Shown here in pieces: positions 10,243-18,684 of a stretch of 64,000 nt of DNA; the first letter of the stretch is position 1, and each line of letters opens with the position of its first letter. The stretch comes from Sphingobium wenxiniae (GTDB lineage Bacteria > Pseudomonadota > Alphaproteobacteria > Sphingomonadales > Sphingomonadaceae): assembly GCF_007830065.1 (NCBI RefSeq), contig NZ_VLKK01000005.1, positions 1 to 64,000 on the forward strand, written 5' to 3'. The position numbers and the translations under genes were made by a program. The notes beneath the pieces were generated by a model. The model had not been told where the DNA came from and did not search any database. It saw only the letters and a list, made by a program, of their open reading frames with translations.

Positions 10243-10927
10243 CCGTTGCGGCTCTTCGGGCGAGCAGTTCGGAAATGAGCAGCGCGCCCAGCGACAAAAT
10301 CACCGATATGATCGCAAGGCGGCTGACGGCAGCCTCCGCGCCGGGCATTTGCAAGGCGGAATAAATGGCTATCGGCAGCGTCCGCGTTTCGCCGGGTATG
10401 TCCGACACGAAGGTGATCGTCGCCCCGAACTCGCCGATCGCGCGGGCGAAACCCAATACCGCGCCGGCCAATATGCCGGGCAGCGAAAGGGGGAGGGCGA
10501 TGGTACGGAACACCCTGAACCGTCCCGCGCCCAATGTCCGCGCCGCGTCCTCCAGCCTGCGGTCGACGGCTTCGATGGACAGGCGGATCGCGCGCGTCAT
10601 CAGGGGCAGGGCCATGATCCCCGCCGCCAGCGCCGCGCCCGTCCAGCGAAAGAGCAAAGTCACGCCGAACCAGTCGAGCAGCCAGCGCCCTATCGGGCCA
10701 TTGGCCCCGAAAAGCAGCAGCAGCAGCCATCCCGTGACCACGGGGGGGACGACCAGAGGCAGGTGCACGGCGGTATCCAGCAGCAATTTGCCGGGAAAAC
10801 GCCACCGCGCCAATATCCAGGCAAAGGCGAAGGAAATGGGCAGCATCAGCGCCACGGCCGCCACGCTGACCTTGAGCGACAGGCCGATGACGGTCCATTC
10901 CTCAGGACTGATGTTCCAATCTGTCAC
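10220..10927 (-). CDS. modB: Molybdate ABC transporter permease
   Basis: 235-residue inner-membrane permease with about five hydrophobic segments. It carries LPLVVPPVVTGWLLL and the EAA-type cytoplasmic loop EDAARTLGAGRFRVFRTIALPLSLPGILAG that contacts ModC. The family tail GEFGATITFVSDIPGETRT is plainly ModB. It overlaps modC downstream and is divergent from the HAD phosphatase gene; the 129-base gap holds a 9-bp inverted repeat. It is separated from modA by that HAD gene, so modA and modBC must be transcribed independently. Confidence 0.92.
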   Translation of the reverse strand: MTDWNISPEEWTVIGLSLKVSVAAVALMLPISFAFAWILARWRFPGKLLLDTAVHLPLVVPPVVTGWLLLLLFGANGPIGRWLLDWFGVTLLFRWTGAALAAGIMALPLMTRAIRLSIEAVDRRLEDAARTLGAGRFRVFRTIALPLSLPGILAGAVLGFARAIGEFGATITFVSDIPGETRTLPIAIYSALQMPGAEAAVSRLAIISVILSLGALLISELLARRAATGVNSHVL

Positions 10928-10964
10928 GAACCGGAAAAACCTTTAAGGAAATATGCGAAAGGAT

Positions 10965-10994
10965 TGCCGATAGCGCCTCGCGGCTCTATCGGCA
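10965..10994. promoter_or_regulatory. 9-bp inverted repeat in the modB/HAD divergent gap
   Basis: TGCCGATAG at 10965-10973 and its complement at 10986-10994 enclose 12 bases, between the divergent starts of modB (10927) and the HAD gene (11057). It could be an operator or a leader hairpin. It does not match the known ModE site (TATA-rich arms), so its role is open. Confidence 0.35.
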
Positions 10995-11056
10995 TCGCGG
11001 CCCATCATAAGCAAAAGGGCAATCTTCTCCATGGCCTTTGTTGGAGCCTTCCGGAC

Positions 11057-11803
11057 ATGAAAGAACTGATCGCGTTCGACCTTGACGGCACCTTGGCGGA
11101 AAGCAAGCAGCCTTTGAGCGATGCGATGGCGCAGGCGCTTGCCCGGCTGCTCGCCGTGGCGCATGTCGCGGTGATTTCGGGGGGAGACTGGCCGCAGTTC
11201 GACAAGCAGGTGGCAAGCCGCCTGCCCGCCCCCGCCGATCTGTCGCGGCTGTGGCTGATGCCGACGACGGGGACGAAGCTCTATACCCACCAGGATGGCG
11301 CATGGTCGCCGGTCTATGCCGAACTGTTCGACGAGACGCGGAAACAGGAGATACTGACCGCTTTCGACGCCGCGTTGGAAGCGGCCGGCTTCGTGCCTGA
11401 GCAGACATGGGGCGAGCGGATCGAGGATCGCGGAAGCCAGATCACCTTCTCCGCACTGGGGCAGCAGGCCCCGATCCATGCCAAGGAGATATGGGACCCG
11501 GATTTCGCCAAGCGCAAGATCATCCAGGCGGACCTGCGCCGGCGGCTGCCGGGGCTTTCCATCAATATGGGCGGAGCGACCTCCATCGACATCACGCGCG
11601 AGGGGGTGGACAAGGGCTATGGCATCAAGAAGCTGCGCGACGCGAGCGGGATTGCACTGGACGCCATGCTGTTCATCGGCGACGCGATCTTCCCCGGCGG
11701 CAATGATTATCCGGCGAAGGAACTGGGACTCGACACGGTCCGCGTTCGCGATCCGCAGGAGACGCTGTCGGTGATCGATGCGATCGTCGCCTGCCAGAAA
11801 TAG
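11057..11803 (+). CDS. HAD-IIB family phosphatase (phosphomannomutase-like)
   Basis: 248-residue haloacid-dehalogenase superfamily hydrolase. Motif I is FDLDGTLAES near residue 7, motif II includes VISGGDW, motif III is the Lys in REGVDKGYGI, and motif IV is FIGDAIFPGGNDYP. The overall pattern resembles eukaryotic-type phosphomannomutase and other HAD-IIB sugar phosphatases, which act on phosphosugars. The ATG at 11057 begins just before motif I. The gene is on the plus strand between modA (whose 3' end is 9 bases away) and modB, breaking up the mod genes. The substrate is not known. Confidence 0.75.
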   Translation: MKELIAFDLDGTLAESKQPLSDAMAQALARLLAVAHVAVISGGDWPQFDKQVASRLPAPADLSRLWLMPTTGTKLYTHQDGAWSPVYAELFDETRKQEILTAFDAALEAAGFVPEQTWGERIEDRGSQITFSALGQQAPIHAKEIWDPDFAKRKIIQADLRRRLPGLSINMGGATSIDITREGVDKGYGIKKLRDASGIALDAMLFIGDAIFPGGNDYPAKELGLDTVRVRDPQETLSVIDAIVACQK

Positions 11804-11812
11804 CCGCTGTTC

Positions 11813-12586
11813 TCAGAAAGCGGTAAAACCATATCGCCCAAGGATCGCCCGTCCCGTTCCGGATAGCAGGAAGCGGCGGAAACCCTCCGCATCCCTGTGC
11901 GTGCTGGCTTTGAGGCGCGCAAGCGGATAGCGGATCGGCGCGTGGCTGTCCGCCGGAAACACGCCGACCACTTGCACCAGTTTCGACGCGCGGGCGTCGG
12001 TCGCATAGACCACGCCCAGCTTCGCCGCGCCGCGCTCCACCAGCGCCAGAGCGCCGCGCACATTGTCCGCGCGGGCGACCTTGGCGGAGACGGAGGGCCA
12101 GACGCCGAGTGCCGTCAGCGCGGCTTTCCCATATTTCCCGGCGGGCACGCTGTCGGGGTTGGCCATGGCAAGCCGGGAATTGCCCAGCGCCCGCGCTATG
12201 GGCATCCCGCGTCCGATCCGCAGTGCCACCCGCTGCCCCGCTGGCGCGACCAGCACCAGCCGGTTGCCCGCCAGATCGGCGCGGGTGCCCCTTTGCAGGA
12301 AGCCTGCCCGCTCCACATCGTCCATCCAGTCCTCATCGGCCGACAGGAAGAGGTCCGCAGGCGCCCCCGCCTTGATCTGCCGCGCCAGCGCGGAAGACCC
12401 GGCGAAGGACAGGACGGGACGCGGATGGCCTCTCGCTGCCCAGGCATCGGCGGCGGCATTCATCGATTCCTGAAGGCTGGCGGCGGCGAGGATCAGCGGC
12501 CCCCGCTTCGATGCCGCCATGGCGGGGAAGGCGGCGAGCAGCAACGCCAGCCAGCCGAGGGCGAGGAGCAGTTTCCCTTTCCGCAT
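11813..12586 (-). CDS. modA: Molybdate ABC transporter substrate-binding protein
   Basis: 257-residue periplasmic binding protein. A signal peptide (MRKGKLLLALGWLALLLAA, cleavage near AMAAS) is followed by the ModA fold: LILAAASLQESMNAAADAW, then FAGSSALARQI with the oxyanion-binding Ser, GAPADLFLSADEDWMD, and a late VVYATDA segment with the conserved Tyr and Asp. The start at 12586 was chosen because it gives a clean signal peptide and lies one base after the stop of the glycosyltransferase gene (TGATATG), so the two are almost surely co-transcribed. That makes an unusual pair of a glycosyltransferase with a molybdate binding protein. Confidence 0.9.
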   Translation of the reverse strand: MRKGKLLLALGWLALLLAAFPAMAASKRGPLILAAASLQESMNAAADAWAARGHPRPVLSFAGSSALARQIKAGAPADLFLSADEDWMDDVERAGFLQRGTRADLAGNRLVLVAPAGQRVALRIGRGMPIARALGNSRLAMANPDSVPAGKYGKAALTALGVWPSVSAKVARADNVRGALALVERGAAKLGVVYATDARASKLVQVVGVFPADSHAPIRYPLARLKASTHRDAEGFRRFLLSGTGRAILGRYGFTAF

Positions 12587-12587
12587 A

Positions 12588-13766
12588 TCAATCCGCGCCG
12601 TTGCCCGCGATGCCCTGCAAATGATCGAGCAGGGCATCGCCGTTAGCCTGCCAGGTAAAGCGCAGCGCGGTCTCGCGCACCGCCGCCTGGTCCGGCGGAT
12701 TGTTCAAAATGTCGCTTATGGCGGCGGCGATCGCTTCCGGCTCCCGTTCCACGATGCGTCCCGCTTCGCGGCGGTCCACCAGTTCGCGCGCGCCGCCTAC
12801 GTCGCTGACGACGATGGGCGTGCCGCAGGCCAGCGCTTCCACCCAGGCATTGGCCAGTCCTTCGGACGAGGACACCAGCGCCATGACGTCGGCCGCCGCA
12901 TAGACGCGCGGCAACCGGTCATGCGGCACCGAGCCGAGAAAGCCGATGCGCCGGTCCACGCCCAGCTCTTCTGCCAGCTTTTCCAGCGTGCGCCGATATT
13001 GCCCCTGTCCGGCCATCAGCAATGTGACGTCGGGCAGGAGTGGCAGCGCCCGGACGAGCAAGTCCTGCCCCTTGCGCGGAATCAACGCGCCGACGCACAG
13101 GACGACCGGCCCCTCGAAACCCAAAGCCGCCTTGGCCGCCGGGCGGTCGGCTATCTCGAAGCGGTCGAGGTCGACGCCGGTATAATGGACGCGGATCTTG
13201 TCGTCATCGATGCCCATTTTCGCCATCGAGCGCTTCATCGCGCCCGATACGGCCAGCAGCCCCGCCGCGCCGTCCGCCGCGCGCCTCACCATGCTGCGGG
13301 TGCCGCGGCGCGCGCCCCAATAATGGATGTCCGCGCCCCGCGCCTTGACCGAATAGGGAATGCCCAGCGCCCGCGACAGACGCTGCGCGACCGGGCCGTC
13401 GGGGAAGAAGAAGCTGGCGTCGATCACGTCGAAGGGGCGTTCGGCGTGAAGCCGCCGGATCAGCGGCAGGATGGCGCGGGTCATGCTGCCGACATTGGTG
13501 CGCCCGCCGAATTTCGGGATGATGCGGAATATGGGCCGATAGACCGTCATGTCCTTCCACCGCTCCTTGCGCGGCAGGGCGCGCAGGGGGGCATAGCGCG
13601 CGGCATTCGACAGCGGCCAGGGCGGCATTCCGACGGGCGCGACGACGGTGACATGCGCGTCCGGTCGGCTCGCCAGTTCGCGCGCCTGCCGCTCGACGAA
13701 GACGCCGAAATTAGGCCGACTCATGTCCGGGAAAAGGGTGGACAGCATGAGGACGTTCAGCGTCAT
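12588..13766 (-). CDS. Glycosyltransferase family 4
   Basis: 392-residue GT-B fold retaining glycosyltransferase. The N-terminal domain has LSTLFPDMSRPNFGVFVERQ and FDVIDASFFFPDG. The C-terminal donor-binding domain has VLCVGALIPRKGQDLLVRA, the segment FLGSVPHDRLPRVYAAAD and the EX7E-type motif SSSEGLANAWVEALACGTP followed by SDVGGA. No signal peptide or membrane segment was seen. It precedes modA by one base. Donor and acceptor cannot be told from sequence; a role in cell-envelope polysaccharide synthesis is likely given the export operon a few kilobases away, but the linkage is inference. Confidence 0.85.
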   Translation of the reverse strand: MTLNVLMLSTLFPDMSRPNFGVFVERQARELASRPDAHVTVVAPVGMPPWPLSNAARYAPLRALPRKERWKDMTVYRPIFRIIPKFGGRTNVGSMTRAILPLIRRLHAERPFDVIDASFFFPDGPVAQRLSRALGIPYSVKARGADIHYWGARRGTRSMVRRAADGAAGLLAVSGAMKRSMAKMGIDDDKIRVHYTGVDLDRFEIADRPAAKAALGFEGPVVLCVGALIPRKGQDLLVRALPLLPDVTLLMAGQGQYRRTLEKLAEELGVDRRIGFLGSVPHDRLPRVYAAADVMALVSSSEGLANAWVEALACGTPIVVSDVGGARELVDRREAGRIVEREPEAIAAAISDILNNPPDQAAVRETALRFTWQANGDALLDHLQGIAGNGAD

Positions 13767-13825
13767 GACCTTTTTCCTAGCATGTCCATGGTTACGGGAT
13801 GGTTAGGGGGAAAATGCGCGCTTGC

Positions 13826-14389
13826 CTATAGTTGTCGAACAAGTTGCACCGCCACCGCGCCCCAGGGCGGGTCGGTCAGCACCAGTTGCCGCGCGTTCAC
13901 GCCGAGCGGCAGGATGTGCAGCCGGCCCCCTTCGCGCCCGATCAGCCGCCCGAACAGGAAGCGTCCCGCCGGGCGGGGCAGCAATATGTCGCGGTTGAGC
14001 GCGCCGGCGAAGGCGTCTGGCGCGATCCGGCGACACCAGATGGCGTCGCCGTTGCGATAATCGCCGATGCTGGCACTGACATGGATGCCGAGCAGCTCTT
14101 CGGTCGCGAGCGGCGGGGGGAGCGTCATGGCGCGGGTAGGCGCGCGCGCGCCTTCCGGTCCCAGGAGCGCGGCGACGGGTCCCACGCTCTGCCCCGGCAG
14201 GGCGACCAGTTCGGCGGTGCTGACGTCCAGCGCCCTGGCGATCCGGTTCAGCCATTTCACCGAAACGGTGCGCGTGCCGGTTTCCAGCCGCCCGATGGTC
14301 TGCGCCGTGGTCGGCGGATCGCAAAGCGCTCCCACCTGTTCCAGCGTCAGCCCCTTCGCCTTGCGGACGGCACGGATGCGCGTAATCAT
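13826..14389 (-). CDS. XRE-family helix-turn-helix regulator
   Basis: 187-residue putative DNA-binding regulator. Residues about 1-60 are a Cro/CI-type HTH (IRAVRKAKGLTLEQVGALC, then TIGRLETGTRTVSVKWLNRIARAL). The rest is an uncharacterised sensor-like domain with repeated hydrophobic strands (RFLFGRLIGREGGRLHILPL, QLVLTDP). It lies divergent from the DUF6456 gene. The 95-base gap contains ACCTATTTGGT (an ACC-5-GGT dyad) near 14405-14415 that may be its operator. Signal and target genes are unknown. Confidence 0.75.
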   Translation of the reverse strand: MITRIRAVRKAKGLTLEQVGALCDPPTTAQTIGRLETGTRTVSVKWLNRIARALDVSTAELVALPGQSVGPVAALLGPEGARAPTRAMTLPPPLATEELLGIHVSASIGDYRNGDAIWCRRIAPDAFAGALNRDILLPRPAGRFLFGRLIGREGGRLHILPLGVNARQLVLTDPPWGAVAVQLVRQL

Positions 14390-14484
14390 CTGGTCCCCAT
14401 ATTTTACCTATTTGGTTTTTCTCTTTCCTACATTCCATCCGTCGTGGCAAGCCGTCTTTTCCCGTCAGCCAAAGGAGGACAGCC

Positions 14485-14940
14485 ATGACCGCGATTCATG
14501 TGGAGCAGACGATAGAAGACCCCGCAGGCCGCCTGCAGCAGGTGACGGTCAATCTCGGCGAATCGCCGCTGAGCTGGCTTCACGCGCGGGGGCATCTGAA
14601 GGAACGGCATTATGTCGCGGGGGACATGCTGCGCGCCGATTGGGAAAAGGCGGGACTGGGGCCGCGCGTCACGATGCGCTGGGACGGCGCGCCGCCGCAA
14701 GGGCGCGGGGGCAGGGGGCGGCCCGATCCGTCGCTGGCGCAGCTTTCGGCGCGGGAACGCTTCGACGGCGCAATCCGCGCGGCGGGGCCGGGGCTGGCCG
14801 ACATATTGTGGCGGGTCGCCTGCGCGGGAGAAGGGATCACCGCGGCCGAACGCGCTTTGGGCTGGCCAAGCCGCGCGGGGAAGCTGGTGCTGACGCTGGC
14901 GCTGGACCGGGTGGCGGACTGGTATCGCGTGCCGGGATGA
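14485..14940 (+). CDS. DUF6456 domain-containing protein
   Basis: 151-residue alphaproteobacterial protein of the DUF6456 type. SPLSWLHARGHL near residue 28, then HYVAGDMLRADWEKAGLGPRVT, is the family core. A helical C-terminal part (DILWRVACAGEGITAAERALGWPSRAGKLVLTLALDRVADWY) looks like a helix-turn-helix, as in phage- and cell-cycle-linked small regulators. A strong ribosome site AAAGGAGG lies just before the ATG. It is divergent from the XRE regulator. No direct function is known. Confidence 0.75.
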   Translation: MTAIHVEQTIEDPAGRLQQVTVNLGESPLSWLHARGHLKERHYVAGDMLRADWEKAGLGPRVTMRWDGAPPQGRGGRGRPDPSLAQLSARERFDGAIRAAGPGLADILWRVACAGEGITAAERALGWPSRAGKLVLTLALDRVADWYRVPG

Positions 14941-14994
14941 CGGATTTGGGGAAATAGCCGCAACTGGCCGAAGGTAGCCACTACAAGCAATCGT

Positions 14995-15537
14995 CTAACC
15001 GATCATCCCCGCGCCCAAGAGCAGCAACAGCTTCACGTCGATGGCATAGCCTTCCGCGCGCCATGCGCCGATTTGCGCGGCCAGAGTGTCGAGGGGCAGG
15101 CGATGGACGTGAATATCCTCCCCATCGACGCCGCCACCTTCCCCCGTCTTTTGCAGATCATGCGCTCGGAACAGCGTGAAGCTTTCGGAGATCATACCTG
15201 GTGAGCTATAATATTCCCCCAGCGATTCCATCCGGCCCGCGTGATAGCCCGTCTCTTCTTCCAACTCGCGGGCTGCTGCGTCGACAGCATCTTCTCCCGC
15301 ATCCTTGTCCCCTACCAGTCCGGCGGGCAATTCGATGCACCGCCGACCCAGCGGCACCCGGAACTGATCGACCAGAAGGACGTGGCGTCCCTGCGTATCC
15401 TCGTCGATCGCAAGGATCACGGCAGCGCGGATATTGCGGGCGCGGCTGACATATTCCCATCTTCCCCGCTTCTTGGCGGTGATGAAGCGTCCGGCCCACA
15501 TCGTCTCTTCGGCCGTCGCCATATCCTGTTCGCTCAT
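14995..15537 (-). CDS. NUDIX hydrolase (ADP-ribose pyrophosphatase-like)
   Basis: 180-residue enzyme with a complete Nudix box: GDKDAGEDAVDAAARELEEETG, holding the REL-EE metal-binding core. AVILAIDEDTQGRHVLLVDQFRVPLG and ELPAGLVGD are typical of ADP-sugar pyrophosphatases, which split ADP-ribose or nucleoside diphosphate sugars. The start overlaps the end of the TPM-domain gene by 4 bp (ATGA), so it is the last gene in a four-gene minus-strand operon beginning with lemA. The exact nucleotide substrate is not evident. Confidence 0.85.
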   Translation of the reverse strand: MSEQDMATAEETMWAGRFITAKKRGRWEYVSRARNIRAAVILAIDEDTQGRHVLLVDQFRVPLGRRCIELPAGLVGDKDAGEDAVDAAARELEEETGYHAGRMESLGEYYSSPGMISESFTLFRAHDLQKTGEGGGVDGEDIHVHRLPLDTLAAQIGAWRAEGYAIDVKLLLLLGAGMIG

Positions 15538-16211
15538 AATTCGATCAGCCTGTCGGGCAGTTCATTGGGATTGTCCTGGCTCTTGGGGAAATGCGCGGCG
15601 AGGACCGCGCCGACCTGCGCCACGGCCGCCGCCATGCCTTCCCCCGGCCGCCCGTCGCGCACTGCGTCGATCAGGGCGGCCATGGCGGCGCCCCATGTTA
15701 CCGCGCTCACCTTCTCGTTTATGGCGCTGTCGGCGACGATCTCCGCGCGATGCTCGTCCAGCGAGAGGTAGATGAGCACGCCGGTCCCTCCCCGCGTCCG
15801 GCCCTGCGCCACGGCGCGGAACAGCGCCATCGCGCGTCGATGCACCCGGCGCGTCTTGGTCGCGGCGGGCGTAAGAGCCATCCGCAGGGGCATCCACGCC
15901 AGCGCATAGCGCACCGCCAGAAAGAGGAGGATGAGGAAACCGAGCAGCACCGTCAGCATCTGCCAGTCGGGGAGGTCATGATCCCAATTGTTCAGGAGCC
16001 GGGAGCATAGCGCGCGCGCATGGCCCGGAAAAGCCGCCGCCAGCGAGAGGCCGAGGAAGACCGCCCCGATGGCCCAATGCAGCCCCGCATCGTGATAGGC
16101 GTCGGACCGGCGCGCGACGATGGTGACGATTTCGCCGTCGGTTTCCTTCTCCGCCGCCGCCACGGCTGCCGTGACGCGATCATGGTCGGCTTCGCTGAGG
16201 TGAAGGCGCAT
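15534..16211 (-). CDS. TPM-domain membrane protein (second copy)
   Basis: 225-residue protein of the TPM (TLP18.3/Psb32/MOLO-1) family. The N-terminal half has ETDGEIVTIVARRSDAY, then two membrane segments (AIGAVFLGLSLAAAF and MLTVLLGFLILLFLAVRY). The C-terminal half has TGVLIYLSLDEHRAEIVADSAI, the TPM strand pair. The start at 16211 was preferred: its ATG shares one base with the upstream stop (TGATG) and GGGGG lies about 6 bases before it, whereas the ATG at 16217 would have no room for a ribosome site. Function unknown; it belongs with LemA and the first TPM protein. Confidence 0.75.
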   Translation of the reverse strand: MRLHLSEADHDRVTAAVAAAEKETDGEIVTIVARRSDAYHDAGLHWAIGAVFLGLSLAAAFPGHARALCSRLLNNWDHDLPDWQMLTVLLGFLILLFLAVRYALAWMPLRMALTPAATKTRRVHRRAMALFRAVAQGRTRGGTGVLIYLSLDEHRAEIVADSAINEKVSAVTWGAAMAALIDAVRDGRPGEGMAAAVAQVGAVLAAHFPKSQDNPNELPDRLIEL

Positions 16212-16999
16212 CACCATCCCCCCGACGCGCCGCCGCCGCCGAAGCCGCCGCCGCCGCCGGAAAATCCGCCTCCGCTGCCCCAGCCGCCTCCGCTGCCCCA
16301 GCCGGAGCCGCTGTCATGCCAGCCGGAATCGGAAGGACCCCACAGGATGATCGGTCCCGCGCCGCCCCGATAGCGGCGTCCGCCCCGTCCCCGTCCGGCA
16401 ATCATGGCGATGAAGATGATGCCGAGCACGATGATCCAGAAGATCGCCATCACCGTGCCGCCATTCCCGCCGCCCTGCCGTTCCTGCGCGGCGGCGGCCT
16501 GCGCGCGCGCCTTTGCCTCTTCAGGCGGCAGGGCCAGCAGCGCGCCGATCTCCTCCGCGCCCGCCGCGATGCCGCCCGCCATGTCGCCCGACTTGAAGCG
16601 TGGGGTGATCGCGTTGCGGATGATCTGCGATGAAAGGGCGTCGGTCATTATGCCCTCCAGCCCATAGCCGACCTCGATGCGAACGCGCCGCTCATTGGGC
16701 GCGACGATTAGCAGCGCGCCGTCATTCTTCTCCTTGTCGCCGATCCCCCATTCCCGGCCCAGCCGATAGCCATAGTCGGAAATATCATAGCCTTGCAGGT
16801 CGGGGATGGTCGCGACCACGACCTGCCGCCCGCTCTGCTGCTCCAGCGCGGCGAGCCGCTGGTCGAGCGCCTGCTCCTGCGCGGGAGCGAGCAGCCCTGC
16901 GTCGTCCACCACCCGTCCCGTCAGCTTGGGAAAGGTCTGCGCCTGCGCCGCCGGCGCGAAGGCCAGCAGCATCAGGATCAGGAGAAGGCGGCGGAGCAT
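16211..16999 (-). CDS. TPM-domain protein, YgcG-like, with glycine-rich tail
   Basis: 262-residue exported membrane protein. A signal peptide ([16 protein letters not shown]) precedes the TPM domain ([34 protein letters not shown] onward, then [14 protein letters not shown]). One membrane segment near residue 180-200 ([19 protein letters not shown]) is followed by a Gly/Ser/Trp-rich tail of about 50 residues ending GGGASGGW. This is the classic YgcG layout that accompanies LemA. It lies 7 bases after lemA and just upstream of the second TPM gene. The family is implicated in envelope maintenance or membrane-protein turnover, without a settled mechanism. Confidence 0.85.
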   Translation of the reverse strand: MLRRLLLILMLLAFAPAAQAQTFPKLTGRVVDDAGLLAPAQEQALDQRLAALEQQSGRQVVVATIPDLQGYDISDYGYRLGREWGIGDKEKNDGALLIVAPNERRVRIEVGYGLEGIMTDALSSQIIRNAITPRFKSGDMAGGIAAGAEEIGALLALPPEEAKARAQAAAAQERQGGGNGGTVMAIFWIIVLGIIFIAMIAGRGRGGRRYRGGAGPIILWGPSDSGWHDSGSGWGSGGGWGSGGGFSGGGGGFGGGGASGGW

Positions 17000-17006
17000 C
17001 AGAGGA

Positions 17007-17609
17007 TCAAGTGCCGAAATCGACCTTCGGCGCTTCCTCCGCGCCCGGCGTGGTCGCCTGGAACGGGGTCATGGGCTTTGCGCCATGGATGATTTTCGCG
17101 CCGATCGCGTCGGGGAAGGTGCGGATGCGCGTATTATAGGCGCGCACGGCCTCGTTATAATCGCGGATGGCGACGGCGATGCGGTTCTCCGTTCCTTCCA
17201 GTTGCGATTGCAGGTCGAGGAAATTCTGATTGGTCTTGAGATCGGGATATGCCTCCACCGAAGCGAGCAGGCGGCCGAGGCCCTGGCTGAGCTGCGCCTG
17301 CGCCTGCTGGAACTGCGCGACCTTGGCGGGATCGGACAGGTCTCCGGCGCTGACCTGCACCGAAGTCGCCCTGGCGCGGGCTTCCGTCACCCGGACCAGC
17401 GTGTCCTGCTCCTGCTTGCCCGCGGCCTTCACCGTGGCGACCAGGTTGCCGATCAGGTTGGAGCGGCGCTGATATTGCGCCTGCACATCGGCCCATTTGG
17501 CCTTTGCCACTTCCTCGGCGGCGGGCACGCTGTTGATCCCGCAGGCCGACAGCGCCAGCGCGCCGATCAAGAGCAGGAAAATGGCACGGAGGCGGGAGAA
17601 GCGTGGCAT
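17007..17609 (-). CDS. lemA: LemA family protein
   Basis: 200-residue membrane-anchored helical protein. It opens with a signal or anchor ending LSACG (lipobox-like, Cys near residue 23), followed by the LemA core: [82 protein letters not shown], and the ending FPDAI. Those last segments are signature LemA. The start was set at 17609 because a signal peptide follows directly. It is first in the lemA-TPM-TPM-NUDIX operon and divergent from mscL. Cellular role not firmly known. Confidence 0.88.
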   Translation of the reverse strand: MPRFSRLRAIFLLLIGALALSACGINSVPAAEEVAKAKWADVQAQYQRRSNLIGNLVATVKAAGKQEQDTLVRVTEARARATSVQVSAGDLSDPAKVAQFQQAQAQLSQGLGRLLASVEAYPDLKTNQNFLDLQSQLEGTENRIAVAIRDYNEAVRAYNTRIRTFPDAIGAKIIHGAKPMTPFQATTPGAEEAPKVDFGT

Positions 17610-17711
17610 GGAGCATCCTCTGCTGTGTTTCGCTGCATGGAAATAGGCTGTTGTCCGATCGGGCGCAACGGCGCATGTTGGCTTTATCGAAGGGAGAACA
17701 AGGGGTTCATC

Positions 17712-18140
17712 ATGGGTCTTATTTCCGAATTCAAGGCTTTCATCAATCGCGGCAATGTGATGGATCTGGCGGTCGGCGTCATCATCGGCGGCGCATTCGC
17801 CACCATCACCAAATCGCTGACCGACGACCTCATCATGCCGGTCGTGGGCTATCTGTTCGGTGGCGCGGACTTTTCCGGCTACTTCATCCGGCTGGGCGAT
17901 CTCCCCGCGGGGTTCAAGGGCAACCCGGATAGCTATGCGGATCTGAAAGCGGCGGGCGTCGCCATGTTCGGCTGGGGCGAGTTCCTGACCGTGCTGGTCA
18001 ATTTCCTCATCCTGGCGTTCATCATCTTCCTGCTGATGAAGGCCGTCAACCGCATGATAGCCAAGCCGGAAGAAGCCCCCGCCGGGCCTTCTGAAGACGT
18101 TCTGCTGCTGCGCGAAATCCGGGATTCGCTCAAAAAATAA
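17712..18140 (+). CDS. mscL: Large-conductance mechanosensitive channel
   Basis: 142-residue pentameric membrane channel that releases solutes under hypo-osmotic shock. The N-terminal helix and TM1 are [23 protein letters not shown] (the conserved [12 protein letters not shown] motif), TM2 is [25 protein letters not shown], and a cytoplasmic helix ends the chain ([12 protein letters not shown]). Length matches the family. The ATG at 17712 has AGGGG about 8 bases before it. It is divergent from lemA, with about 100 bases for both promoters. Confidence 0.95.
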   Translation: MGLISEFKAFINRGNVMDLAVGVIIGGAFATITKSLTDDLIMPVVGYLFGGADFSGYFIRLGDLPAGFKGNPDSYADLKAAGVAMFGWGEFLTVLVNFLILAFIIFLLMKAVNRMIAKPEEAPAGPSEDVLLLREIRDSLKK

Positions 18141-18283
18141 GCTAGGAATGCGATGAATCGAGCGAATAAGGGGAACCATCTGCCGCTCGACCGGTTGATC
18201 GCGGTCAGGGTTGGGGACGGCTTGGCGTCGGTCCTGCCCGATCGATGACGTCAGCCCAAGGGGGCGCAACAGGAGAAAACGCC

Positions 18284-18559
18284 GTGAAAACCATCGTTAC
18301 AGTCCTTGGCCTTGCCAGCATGGTCGCGCTTGCAGCTTGCGATTCCAAGCAGGAGAACAAGGTCGAGAACGCATACGAGAACCAGGCGGATACACTCGAT
18401 AATCAGGCGGCGAACATGGAAGCGGCGGCGGATAACCTTTCCGGGACTGCCGAAAATGCCGCGGAAAACGCTGCCGACGCGCTGGAGAACAAGGCCGACG
18501 CGACCCGCGAGGCCGGGGAAGCGGCAGCCGACACGGTCGAAAAGAACGAAAAGAAGTAA
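18284..18559 (+). CDS. Small alanine/glutamate-rich lipoprotein
   Basis: 91-residue predicted lipoprotein. The signal peptide TIVTVLGLASMVALAAC has its lipobox Cys near residue 19. The mature part is a run of charged, Ala- and Asn-rich heptad-like repeats (ENQADTLDNQAANMEAAADNLSG and onward) likely to form a helix or coiled coil. The GTG start at 18284 was chosen because AGGAG sits 8 bases before it and an immediate signal peptide follows; an in-frame ATG lies 39 bases earlier without a ribosome site. Not recognised beyond that. Confidence 0.7.
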   Translation: MKTIVTVLGLASMVALAACDSKQENKVENAYENQADTLDNQAANMEAAADNLSGTAENAAENAADALENKADATREAGEAAADTVEKNEKK

Positions 18560-18626
18560 TTTCTACGGCGGCTATAGCCGCGCAGGGGCGTCGCGATAGA
18601 AAGCGGCGCCCTATTTTTATGGCCTT

Positions 18627-18641
18627 TAACGCCCCTTTAAC
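18627..18641 (+). promoter_or_regulatory. CtrA-type binding box upstream of cheA
   Basis: TTAA-N7-TTAA, the full consensus of the alphaproteobacterial cell-cycle regulator CtrA, 44 bases before the cheA start at 18685. Many alphaproteobacteria place motility and chemotaxis genes under CtrA. The box overlaps an alternative upstream ATG (18619), which supports the later start. Binding is inferred. Confidence 0.6.
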
Positions 18642-18684
18642 CACGCATCACCATGGTAACGCACGCATTCATGGGGCCGTGGGA

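Noticed and set aside
18151..18248. 31-codon frame MNRANKGNHLPLDR between mscL and the lipoprotein gene
   Set aside because: No ribosome site and no similarity; too short to support.
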